NCBI GenBank assembly: GCA_013140985.1
Contig: JABFRU010000015.1
Location: 41,092-105,091, forward strand
DNA: 64,000 bases
Direction of reading: 5' to 3'
From: Chitinophagaceae bacterium
GTDB lineage: Bacteria; Bacteroidota; Bacteroidia; Chitinophagales; Chitinophagaceae
In this document: positions 38,238 to 45,526 of the stretch, piece after piece
Layout of the letters: each line of letters begins with the position of its first letter
How positions within the stretch are numbered: the first letter of the stretch is position 1
The notes under the pieces: model-generated
Told to the model about the DNA's origin: nothing
What the model saw: only the letters and a program-made list of their open reading frames with translations
Database searches by the model: none
Made by a program: the position numbers and the translations under genes

Positions 38238-38475
38238 CTATTAATTTTCTAATCCTTTTTTGACTTTTCCAGCCTTTTATCTCTTTTTCTCTTTTAAGAG
38301 CCAATGTTTTGTCTTCAAATGTTTCATGATAGACTAAAGCCCAATCTTTGGCTCTGGAAGTAAATCCGTTATGATCAGAAAGATGCTTTTTGATTCTTTG
38401 GTCTAAAACATCACCCGTACAACCGGTATAGAATCTATCAAGAATGGTTGAGTATAGAATATAAACCGAAATCAT
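38224..38475 (-). CDS. GIY-YIG nuclease family protein inserted in a tRNA-Arg locus
   Basis: The 83-residue protein has the GIY-YIG core as VYILYS and YTGCTGD, followed by RIKKHLSDHN and the conserved KREKEIKGW helix. It is a single-domain member like UvrC-N-type nucleases common in Bacteroidota, and the catalytic tyrosines, arginine and glutamate region look complete. The start at 38475 excludes an upstream extension that would translate tRNA sequence. The C-terminal GSGE and stop come from the tRNA remnant at 38173-38237, and the intact tRNA lies 30 bases upstream. The role is unknown. Confidence 0.75.
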   Translation of the reverse strand: MISVYILYSTILDRFYTGCTGDVLDQRIKKHLSDHNGFTSRAKDWALVYHETFEDKTLALKREKEIKGWKSQKRIRKLIGSGE

Positions 38476-38504
38476 AAAAAAAGCGAAGCATTGCCTCGCT
38501 ATAG

Positions 38505-38578
38505 TGATCCGGATTGGATTCAAACCAATGACCTGCTGCTTAGAAGGCAGCTGCTCTATTCAGCTGAGCTACCGGACC
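38505..38578 (-). tRNA. tRNA-Arg (anticodon TCT)
   Basis: On the minus strand the acceptor GGTCCGG pairs with CCGGATC (one G-T). The D arm is GCTC/GAGC, the anticodon arm is GCTGC-CTTCTAA-GCAGC with anticodon TCT, and the T arm is ATTGG-TTTGAAT-CCAAT. The discriminator base is A and CCA is not encoded. It has degenerate relatives on both sides. Confidence 0.92.
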
Positions 38579-38649
38579 GGATTCGATATTCAGTTCAATG
38601 ACCTTCCCGCTATTAAACGGGATGCTCTATTCAGCTGAGCTACCGGACC
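38579..38649 (-). pseudogene. Degenerate tRNA-Arg copy upstream of the intact gene
   Basis: The first 27 bases, from GGTCCGGTAGCTC to the end of the D arm, are identical to the intact tRNA. The anticodon arm is replaced by TCCCG-TTTAATAG-CGGGA, with an eight-base loop, and the T arm does not pair. It directly adjoins the start of the intact tRNA and follows the promoter box at 38662-38669. Confidence 0.65.
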
Positions 38650-38661
38650 ATTTTAGAGCGG

Positions 38662-38669
38662 CAAAGATA
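38662..38669 (-). promoter_or_regulatory. -7 promoter box (TATCTTTG) of the tRNA locus
   Basis: The minus strand reads TATCTTTG 12 bases before the first tRNA-like copy. Transcription would pass through the degenerate copy, the intact tRNA, the GIY-YIG gene and the second remnant. Confidence 0.5.
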
Positions 38670-38831
38670 ATTGAAATAAGGTTCATGTATTGAAAGATGA
38701 TGGAACATCTCTATCTATACATTATAGATATTTTTGAAATAAGATTTGGCGGATAAAAGGAAATTCTCCTACCTTCACACAAACGATTGCGTGAGTGAGG
38801 CAGGAGGATCAGCAAACCTAAACTGTTTGTC

Positions 38832-39668
38832 ATGAAAAATATTTACAGATCATTGGTTGCGTTTCTTTCACTTATCATATCACTATTTACTTCAGCGCAA
38901 ATAACCTATTCCGGCTTTTCTGATGTCTCAATCACTTTAAAGTCTGATACTACTACTAAGTCTGTTCTCATTAGTAATCTTTTGGAAGACAGGGTAGGTG
39001 ATGTATCTCCTATCATCGGCACAGCTGCATGGGTTGATAATAATAAAAAGCTCCAATGCCGTTCCTTGTTATCCTTTGATTATGGTATAATGCCCAGGCT
39101 GATCAGGCCCGAGCAAATAACAGAAGCCACACTGATATTAAAGCCAGTTGAAATATTGACCACCGAAACTGTCAATGGAATGCAATACCCAAAATTTATT
39201 GTAAGAAGAATATCGGAACCATGGGAGGATTCCATGACCAGCTGGCTTACCCAGCCCGGTTCAAATATTGATGATGAGGTCATCAAATCAGTTCCGGAAC
39301 ATAAAAAGCATAAAACAGTCAGGATAGATGTTACAGAGATCGTACGAAATATGTTTCGTTATGGCAACAACGGATTTATGATCCGCTACGAAGATTCATT
39401 GCAAACCGCTGTTTTCTTAAGCCAATGGTTTGCTTCTGCCCGGTATGAAAATGAAAAACTGCGTCCTGAATTATTGATCAGGTGGTCGCTGCCGGCGAAT
39501 ATTATGAGTTACCCAAATTATGATATTGCTGAACTGTCCCGTTTACCGATGATCAGGACCAATACTTCTAATCAGCAGCCGGTAAACTCTATGCCTTATA
39601 TTGCACCTGTGCCGGTAGTTCAGCAGGAGCCAACACCACCACCCAAACCAAAACAGGATAATCGGTAA
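38832..39668 (+). CDS. Secreted protein with DNRLRE-type beta-sandwich domain
   Basis: The 278-residue protein has a signal peptide ending SLFTSAQ and one domain (about 25-215) of the DNRLRE/CBM-like kind. It shows a SLLSFDYGIMP strand, ATLILKPVE, an EPWEDSMTSWLTQPG segment and IDVTEIVRNMFRYGNNGFMI. Such domains occur in surface proteins and carbohydrate-binding contexts. The C-terminal 50 residues are proline- and glutamine-rich. It is monocistronic. The ligand is unknown. Confidence 0.75.
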   Translation: MKNIYRSLVAFLSLIISLFTSAQITYSGFSDVSITLKSDTTTKSVLISNLLEDRVGDVSPIIGTAAWVDNNKKLQCRSLLSFDYGIMPRLIRPEQITEATLILKPVEILTTETVNGMQYPKFIVRRISEPWEDSMTSWLTQPGSNIDDEVIKSVPEHKKHKTVRIDVTEIVRNMFRYGNNGFMIRYEDSLQTAVFLSQWFASARYENEKLRPELLIRWSLPANIMSYPNYDIAELSRLPMIRTNTSNQQPVNSMPYIAPVPVVQQEPTPPPKPKQDNR

Positions 39669-39680
39669 TCATCGCAAAAA

Positions 39681-40196
39681 CTATTGAGCAGGTAACCTGA
39701 AACTATCGAGGAATACATTTAGTTTTTGCTCAGGTAATTCTTTTAAAGAGTATCCATAAAGGACACCAATGAATTTTCCATCTGTCCATGCTTTTACTTT
39801 CCAGTTATTTTTTTCGCCATCTTCCCAGTAATCTATAACCCCACGGGTCTTTTCATTATCATTGAGACGGTGACCGCGGCCGTATCCGGCAGACTTTGTA
39901 ATGCCGAAACTTGTTTTCAGGTAATCAAGATAATTGATCATAGATTCCTCTGCCCGTTCAAGGTCATCGGCTGCTTCTTTCAATTTTACACAGATAATGC
40001 CATAACTTATTTCGTCTTTTACACATTCGCCTGTATATACAACAGATGAATCCTGGCTATATTCTTTTTCAAATTTGAACTCACAAAAGGCATATAAAGA
40101 ACAACCTGAATTGCTGATGGCAACTTTCTTAAGCGATTGCGAATAGGAAAAAAGGTAACAAACAAGAAAAAAGGACAGCAATCCACTTTTTTTCAT
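39681..40196 (-). CDS. Secreted hypothetical protein
   Basis: The 171-residue protein has a signal peptide MKKSGLLSFFLVCYLFSYSQ. The mature part has three cysteines and a C-terminal alpha-beta region (DGKFIGVLYGYSL) that could be a PsbP-like or DUF-type fold; I cannot name it. The ATG at 40196 is chosen because the longer open frame reaches into the miniature element at 40256-40383 and is not coding. It converges with the DNRLRE gene, 12 bases between the stops. Confidence 0.6.
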   Translation of the reverse strand: MKKSGLLSFFLVCYLFSYSQSLKKVAISNSGCSLYAFCEFKFEKEYSQDSSVVYTGECVKDEISYGIICVKLKEAADDLERAEESMINYLDYLKTSFGITKSAGYGRGHRLNDNEKTRGVIDYWEDGEKNNWKVKAWTDGKFIGVLYGYSLKELPEQKLNVFLDSFRLPAQ

Positions 40197-40245
40197 AGAG
40201 AAATTTTGATAAAGATAGTTATCGGTTGGGAATCGTTGCAATGTG

Positions 40246-40393
40246 GAGAAAAAGAGTAGTGTATCGGTTTCAATTTTGTTTCCCACAAAGACACTAAGAG
40301 CACAAAAAAGGCACACTGATCTTAACTACTTTGTGGTTTTGTGTCTTTGCGGGACGCCTTTATTTTTCAAAATGAGACACTACCAGAAAAAGG
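40246..40393. mobile_element. 128-bp palindromic miniature element (copy B)
   Basis: The body, 40256-40383, is the inverted near-copy of the element at 31659-31786 and has the same length. It starts GTAGTGTATCGGTTTC and ends with the inverse of GTAGTGTCTCATTTTG. Flanks are GAGAAAAAGA (40246-40255) and CAGAAAAAGG (40384-40393), which match in eight central bases and probably represent a worn 10-bp target duplication. Confidence 0.7.
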
Positions 40394-40521
40394 GTAGTGG
40401 GCTATTTTGAAATAATTCACACGGAGTACACAGAGATCACAGAGAATAGTTATGTTTTTATACTCCGTGTACCCTGTGCTCTCTGTGTGCAAATTCAAAC
40501 CAGGGCACTATCAGAAAAAGG
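40384..40521. mobile_element. 118-bp related palindromic element (copy C) with perfect 10-bp duplication
   Basis: The body, 40394-40511, begins GTAGTGGGCTATTTTGAAAT and ends with the inverse of ATAGTGCCCTGGTTTGAA, sharing end style with copies A and B. Its interior is a different palindrome, with CACGGAGTACACAGAG words facing CTCTGTGTG and ACTCCGTGTAC. CAGAAAAAGG occurs on both borders (40384-40393 and 40512-40521). Confidence 0.7.
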
Positions 40522-40585
40522 ATACTGGATACGGGATTGTAGATTCCAGCCAGGGACCAGTATCCAGAATCAAGAATCCAGTAAA
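40521..40585. repeat. Word palindrome directly upstream of hutH
   Basis: GATACTGGATACGGGATT faces AGTATCCAGAATC and AGAATCCAGTA. The arms are made of (T)ACTGGAT words and pair imperfectly over about 22 bases. It ends 12 bases before the hutH ATG and fills the leader. Confidence 0.55.
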
Positions 40586-40596
40586 TTGCGGTTTCT

Positions 40597-42156
40597 ATGC
40601 CCAACTCATTTCATTACGGAACAGACAAGCTCACCATCGCATCGGTTCTTGCTATTGCTTCCGGCAAGCTGGATGCCTCGCTGAATAAAGAAGCCATACA
40701 TAAAATTGAAGCCAGCCAAAAAAATGTGGAAGCCATTGTCGCCAATAAAAAAACGGTGTATGGCGTCAATACAGGTTTTGGGATATTAGCCAATACACAT
40801 ATCTCTGCAGAAGATACCATAACGCTCCAGCACAAGATCCTCGAAAGTCATAGTGTAGGTGTGGGCGACCCGATACCCGTAGAAGTAGCGAAGATCATGA
40901 TGATCTGTAAAGTGCATTCGCTGGCACAAGGATATAGCGGTGCACAATTATCAACCATTGAAAGAATATTATGGCATATAAAGAATGATGTGATACCGGT
41001 AGTGCCCGAGAAGGGTAGTGTAGGAGCAAGCGGCGACCTGGCGCCATTGGCACATTTATTTTTGCCATTGATCGGTTTGGGAGAATGTTATTATAAAGGA
41101 ACAAGACACAAGGCACAGGAAATTCTTGATCAATTCAAATTATCTCCCCTGCAACTAGGTCCGAAAGAAGGCCTTGCCCTTATCAATGGCACTCAATTCA
41201 TTTTATCATTTGCGGTAAAAGCAGTGCAGCGACTGCATAATTGTTTGGAGGCGGCAGATATCATCGGCGCCATGAGTTTAGAAGCATTGACGGGAACAAA
41301 AGCTCCCTTTGATGAACGATTACATGAACTAAGACCATTTGCCGGAAGTAAATTGGTGGCACAACGTCTCCGCTTATTATTAAACGATTCTGCCATCATG
41401 CAAAGTCATGTTGATTGCGGACGGGTGCAGGATCCTTATTCATTACGTTGTATGCCGCAGGTGCATGGCGCCACAAGAAATGCATGGCTGCATTTAAAAG
41501 AACTCACCGAAACAGAACTGAATGCTGTAACAGATAATCCTGTCATTTTTTCCGCTGATGATACGATCAGCGGGGGCAATTTTCATGGACAACCATTGGC
41601 ATTGCCATTGGACTATGCCTGTTTCGCCGCATCTGAATTAGGAAATATCAGTGACCGCCGTTGTTATTTATTATTAGAAGGTAAATGGGGACTGCCGATG
41701 TTATTGATGAAAGATGTTGGATTGAACAGTGGTTTCATGATACCTCAGTACACCACGGCCGCCCTGGTCACAGAAAATAAAACACTTTGCTATCCTGCCA
41801 GCGCTGATAGTATTCCTACATCATTGGGACAAGAAGATCATGTAAGCATGGGCAGTATCAGTGGAAGAAAATTGAATAAAGTATTGGACAATCTCGAATA
41901 TATCATGGCCATTGAATTATTATCCGCCTGCCAGGCCATTGAATTCAGGAGGCCACTAAAAAGCAGTGAATTGCTGGAGTTTGCTCACAGTTATGTCCGT
42001 GAGTTTGTGAGCTTTGCAGAAGAAGACCGCATTTTTGCTGAAGACATCAATAAAGTGGCGGGAATCATCAAAGATTTTTCATTTGTGGAGAAAGTGAATG
42101 GGTTTGCGGCTTCGAAGAATGTTGATTTGAATGGAGGATTTCCTGGATTTGAATAA
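40597..42156 (+). CDS. hutH: Histidine ammonia-lyase
   Basis: The 519-residue protein has the MIO-forming triad A144-S145-G146 in GSVGASGDLAPLAHL, the catalytic-tyrosine loop VYGVNTGFG (Y55) and SGGNFHGQPLALPLDYA. It deaminates histidine to urocanate, the first step of histidine use. hutU lies 1.35 kb downstream on the same strand, with a nucleoside phosphorylase on the opposite strand between them. The leader is entirely repeat sequence (copies A/B/C family and a TACTGGAT palindrome), so the normal promoter may have been displaced. Confidence 0.95.
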   Translation: MPNSFHYGTDKLTIASVLAIASGKLDASLNKEAIHKIEASQKNVEAIVANKKTVYGVNTGFGILANTHISAEDTITLQHKILESHSVGVGDPIPVEVAKIMMICKVHSLAQGYSGAQLSTIERILWHIKNDVIPVVPEKGSVGASGDLAPLAHLFLPLIGLGECYYKGTRHKAQEILDQFKLSPLQLGPKEGLALINGTQFILSFAVKAVQRLHNCLEAADIIGAMSLEALTGTKAPFDERLHELRPFAGSKLVAQRLRLLLNDSAIMQSHVDCGRVQDPYSLRCMPQVHGATRNAWLHLKELTETELNAVTDNPVIFSADDTISGGNFHGQPLALPLDYACFAASELGNISDRRCYLLLEGKWGLPMLLMKDVGLNSGFMIPQYTTAALVTENKTLCYPASADSIPTSLGQEDHVSMGSISGRKLNKVLDNLEYIMAIELLSACQAIEFRRPLKSSELLEFAHSYVREFVSFAEEDRIFAEDINKVAGIIKDFSFVEKVNGFAASKNVDLNGGFPGFE

Positions 42157-42482
42157 GGCCTCACCTAACCTCTCCTTAAGGAGAGGAACAACACACAGCC
42201 CTCGCTTTTCTTGATCTCCGCAATTGCCCGGAATTTTCAGTATTGCTGAGTAGCGTTGTACAGCTGATATGTTAGTTATGAAGTTTGGTTTAGCAATGAA
42301 GCACCGTCTTTCTCCGCAAGGAGAGGAACCGGGCACAGCCCTCGCTTTTCATAATGCCTGCATGCAATCAGAGTTTATGAAAATGCTGAGTAGAGAACCA
42401 AAGTTGATATGGTAGTTATGAAGCTTGGCTTTGCAATGCAGCGCCGTCCTTCTCCGCAAGGAGAAGGATAAGAGGATGAGGC
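42157..42482. repeat. Two tandem units of a roughly 150-bp repeat filling the hutH-deoD gap
   Basis: Each unit runs from CTCCTTAAGGAGAGG or CTCCGCAAGGAGAGG, through CACAGCCCTCGCTTTTC and GATATG(G/T)TAGTTATGAAG, to CCGTC(C/T)TTCTCCGCAAGGAG. The array opens with GGCCTCACC immediately after the hutH stop and closes with GGATGAGGC three bases before the deoD stop. The ends are inverted copies of each other. A third unit lies at 43262-43482. No gene is seen. Confidence 0.7.
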
Positions 42483-42485
42483 TCC

Positions 42486-43193
42486 TTACATTTTCACCAC
42501 ACTCTCCAGCACCAAATTCATCATCGGCAGCAATGCCTTTTCTCTTTCATCCGCCGATATTTTTTCATGTGTGGGAATAATATCAGAAACAGTCAGCAGG
42601 GTAGCCGCATCCTTTTTTAAATAACGGGCATTGGCAAACAAAGCAAAAGCTTCCATCTCTGCCGCCAGACATTTATATTTCTTTACAATAGCCGGTTTGC
42701 CTTTTCCGGCCCGGTAAAAAACATCACCGGAATGGATCGGTCCGTTCTTTAATTCTAATTTTAATTCAGTGGCCGTTGCATTGATGATATCATACGCATC
42801 GCCGCGGTGTTTGAAACTATCTTTTGTATAACCAAATGCACATTCGGCATAGGTTGACTCACTGACGGCCACATCTGTATTGATCAGATCAAAGAGTTTG
42901 AGCTTTTGGGTATAAGCGCCGCAGGTACCGATACGGATAATGCAATCAGCTTCGTATTCAGAATACAATTCGTAAGAATAAATGCCGATGCTCGGGCAGC
43001 CCATACCACTGGCGCCAACGGTCAGGGCCTTGCCTTTATATGTTCCCGTAAAAAAATAAATATTGCGGGTGCTGCTTACCAGCCTGGGTTTCTCCAAAAA
43101 ATTATCGGCAATATATTTGGCCCGGAGCGGATCACCGGCCAGCAGAACGATCTTCTCAATTTCCCCCGGTTTGGCGCTGATATGTACACTCAT
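42486..43193 (-). CDS. deoD: DeoD-type purine nucleoside phosphorylase
   Basis: The 235-residue protein has GDPLRAKYIA near the N-terminus, the family signature GMGCPSIGIYSYEL, the phosphate segment IRIGTCGAY and the nucleoside-binding AAEMEAFALF. The late catalytic aspartate lies in LLTVSDIIPTHE. It splits purine nucleosides to base and ribose 1-phosphate in the cytosol. It is on the opposite strand between hutH and hutU, and both intergenic gaps are occupied by the same repeat family. Confidence 0.88.
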   Translation of the reverse strand: MSVHISAKPGEIEKIVLLAGDPLRAKYIADNFLEKPRLVSSTRNIYFFTGTYKGKALTVGASGMGCPSIGIYSYELYSEYEADCIIRIGTCGAYTQKLKLFDLINTDVAVSESTYAECAFGYTKDSFKHRGDAYDIINATATELKLELKNGPIHSGDVFYRAGKGKPAIVKKYKCLAAEMEAFALFANARYLKKDAATLLTVSDIIPTHEKISADEREKALLPMMNLVLESVVKM

Positions 43194-43261
43194 ACAGTTG
43201 CAATTGTGTTTGAAATGAAGATAGTTTATTTATTATAGAATTACGATTTTTGCCGAACGTT

Positions 43262-43482
43262 AAGGCCTCACCTCGAGCTGTGCTCCTTCCCTTCGTTTTA
43301 CTCGGGAACTCCTTGAGGAGAGGAACCGCACACAGCCCTCGCTTTTCATAAACCCTGCATACAATCAGAGTTTACGAAAATGCTGAGTAGAGAGCCGAAG
43401 CTGATATGGTAGTTATGAAGCTTGGCTTTGCAATGGAGTACCGTCCTTCTCATTAAGGAGAAGGATAAGAGGATGAGGCCCG
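43262..43482. repeat. Third copy of the CTCCTT..AAGGAG repeat between deoD and hutU
   Basis: It opens GGCCTCACC and closes GGATGAGGCC, and contains the CACAGCCCTCGCTTTTCATAA, GCTGAGTAGAG and TGATATGGTAGTTATGAAG blocks of the units at 42157-42482. It ends 24 bases before the hutU ATG and so occupies the hutU leader. Confidence 0.7.
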
Positions 43483-43506
43483 AAACAAAAAATAAAAGAT
43501 TCGAAC

Positions 43507-45321
43507 ATGAGTACAATGACCGGAAAAAAATACGACGCTGCTAAATACAAAACCCCAACCGGCAATAAACTCTCCTGCAAAGGATGGATACAGGAAGCTG
43601 CTTTGCGCATGCTGTTGAATAATCTCGATCCTGAAGTAGCGGAACGCCCCGACGACTTGATTGTCTATGGCGGCAGGGGAAAAGCAGCCCGCAATTTTGA
43701 AGCGCTGGATAATATCATCAAAGCATTGAAAGTGCTGGAGAATGATGAATCATTACTCATTCAATCCGGCAAACCCGTTGGCATTTTAAAAACACATAAA
43801 GATGCGCCAAGGGTGTTGATCAGCAACTCACAACTCGTTCCCAACTGGGCCAACTGGAAACATTTTGATGAACTGGAAAAAAAAGGATTGATGATGTATG
43901 GACAAATGACCGCCGGTTCATGGATCTATATAGGAAGCCAGGGCATAGTTCAGGGAACCTACGAAACCTACGCCGCCGTAGCCAATAAACATTTTGGTGA
44001 ATCGTCAATCGTCAATCGTCAATCGAAAAGCCCGGATAGCGGGAACCCCATTCACGATTCACCATTGACTATTCACGGCTCTTTAAAAGGCACCCTCAAC
44101 GTAACCGCCGGTCTCGGTGGCATGGGCGGCGCACAACCTTTGGCTATTACCATGAACGAAGGCGTTGCATTGATCGCTGAAGTCGAAGAATGGCGCATTG
44201 ACAAACGCATCGAAACAAAATACCTCGATGAGAAGTACACCGATATTGATGAAGCGATTGATAAAGCTGTTAGCTATAAGCTATCAGCTGTTAGCCGCAG
44301 CATAGGCGTGAAATGTAACGCCGTTCATTTATTGCAACGCTTATTAGAGCGGGGGATCATTCCTGATACACTCACCGACCAGACCAGTGCACATGACCCG
44401 CTGATCGGTTATATACCGCATACACTCAGCAACGAACAGGCGAATGTATTAAGGCAAACCGATCCTGAAGAATATTTGAAACGCAGTTATGAAAGTATGT
44501 ACCTGCATGTACAACTGATGCTGCAACTGATGGACAAAGGCGCAATAACATTCGACTACGGAAACAATATCAGAGCAAGAGCTTTGGAGTACGAAGCAAA
44601 GAATCCGAATCAAAAAGGAAAATTCAAATCACTAGAGTCCAGAACCCCCCAGTTGGGGGCAGGGGGGCTTTTTCCGGGCTTCGTACCCGCCTACATCCGT
44701 CCTCTTTTCTGCGAAGGCAAAGGCCCATTCCGCTGGGCGGCATTGAGTGGTGATCCCAATGATATTGCTGTCACCGATGAAGTGATCATGAATATGTTCC
44801 CACACAACACATCTATGATCCGTTGGATGAAACTCGCCAAAGAAAAAATTGCCTTCCAGGGATTGCCCGCAAGGATCTGCTGGTTGGGACAAGGCGAAAG
44901 AGAAAAAGCAGGTCTTGCATTTAATGAACTCGTAAGAACAGGAAAAGTAAAAGCGCCGATCGTTATTGGAAGAGATCATCTCGATACCGGTTCTGTTGCC
45001 TCTCCCAATAGAGAAACAGAAGCGATGCTCGATGGCAGTGATGCTGTTGCCGACTGGCCGATATTGAATGCATTGGTAAATACTGCCGGCGGCGCCAGTT
45101 GGGTTTCCTTGCACCATGGCGGTGGGGTAGGCATGGGCTACTCGATACATGCGGGTATGGTTATCGTTGCGGATGGTACAGATGATGCTGAAACCCGTCT
45201 TCGCAGAGTATTGAGAAATGACCCGGGGATGGGAGTGATACGGCATGCGGATGCAGGATATGATTTAGCAAAAGAAACGTTGAAGAATAACGATTTGGAT
45301 TTTAAAGACAAATTAAAATAA
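43507..45321 (+). CDS. hutU: Urocanate hydratase with in-frame palindromic insertions
   Basis: The 604-residue protein has clear urocanase segments: [73 protein letters not shown] and [11 protein letters not shown]. Typical bacterial enzymes have about 555 residues. The excess is largely explained by 26 residues (encoded at 43999-44076) between HFG and GSLKG, where canonical urocanases run directly on, and by about 19 residues before FPGFVPAY, part of which is a G/C palindrome. Both additions keep the frame. The NAD-binding and active-site segments are intact, so activity is plausible. It converts urocanate to imidazolone propionate. Confidence 0.92.
   Translation: MSTMTGKKYDAAKYKTPTGNKLSCKGWIQEAALRMLLNNLDPEVAERPDDLIVYGGRGKAARNFEALDNIIKALKVLENDESLLIQSGKPVGILKTHKDAPRVLISNSQLVPNWANWKHFDELEKKGLMMYGQMTAGSWIYIGSQGIVQGTYETYAAVANKHFGESSIVNRQSKSPDSGNPIHDSPLTIHGSLKGTLNVTAGLGGMGGAQPLAITMNEGVALIAEVEEWRIDKRIETKYLDEKYTDIDEAIDKAVSYKLSAVSRSIGVKCNAVHLLQRLLERGIIPDTLTDQTSAHDPLIGYIPHTLSNEQANVLRQTDPEEYLKRSYESMYLHVQLMLQLMDKGAITFDYGNNIRARALEYEAKNPNQKGKFKSLESRTPQLGAGGLFPGFVPAYIRPLFCEGKGPFRWAALSGDPNDIAVTDEVIMNMFPHNTSMIRWMKLAKEKIAFQGLPARICWLGQGEREKAGLAFNELVRTGKVKAPIVIGRDHLDTGSVASPNRETEAMLDGSDAVADWPILNALVNTAGGASWVSLHHGGGVGMGYSIHAGMVIVADGTDDAETRLRRVLRNDPGMGVIRHADAGYDLAKETLKNNDLDFKDKLK
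43997..44078. repeat. In-frame word palindrome inside hutU (78-bp insertion)
   Basis: GTGAAT followed by CGTCAAT words (43997-44025) faces CGATTCACCATTGACTATTCAC (44052-44076). The arms pair imperfectly over about 29 bases around a CCCGGATAGCGGG core. The insertion is 26 codons with no stop. Repeats of the same GTCAAT/GTGAAT style are a frequent intergenic type in Bacteroidota, from general recollection. Confidence 0.75.
44636..44670. repeat. Second, G/C-rich palindrome in the hutU coding sequence
   Basis: CCCCCC (44645-44650) faces GGGGG and GGGGGG (44655-44667) in an otherwise moderate-GC gene. It encodes [10 protein letters not shown] just before the conserved [13 protein letters not shown]. 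It lies in a stretch that is about 19 residues longer than in other urocanases. Confidence 0.55.
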
Positions 45322-45332
45322 CAATTCTTGTC

Positions 45333-45365
45333 ATGCCGGATTTAACCGGGGCATCTTTCTTTTTT
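45333..45365 (+). terminator. Probable terminator of hutU
   Basis: ATGCCGG and CCGGGGCAT form a stem with one bulge and an AT-rich loop, followed by a T-rich run (CTTTCTTTTTT). It lies 11 bases after the hutU stop. Confidence 0.65.
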
Positions 45366-45526
45366 GGAGTTTCCAAAGATTGCTCTATCTTAGTTCAGCA
45401 CCATTTTGATCGCTTTTTCATCCTGTTAAAAAGTACATTGTACTCGTAGCACCTTTTGTTTAATGCTCTGTTGTAGAAACCATTTCATGGTTTTGATAAA
45501 AGCTATTACCTAAACTAAACTGTTGT

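Noticed and set aside
40197..40316. N-terminal extension of the 171-residue secreted protein
   Set aside because: The extension is encoded by the palindromic element; the signal peptide starts at 40196.
42157..43482. CRISPR array
   Set aside because: Units are about 150 bp and tandem or dispersed without spacers of equal length, and no cas gene is present.
44632..45246. 204-codon antisense frame in hutU
   Set aside because: It is a shadow of the conserved C-terminal half of urocanase.
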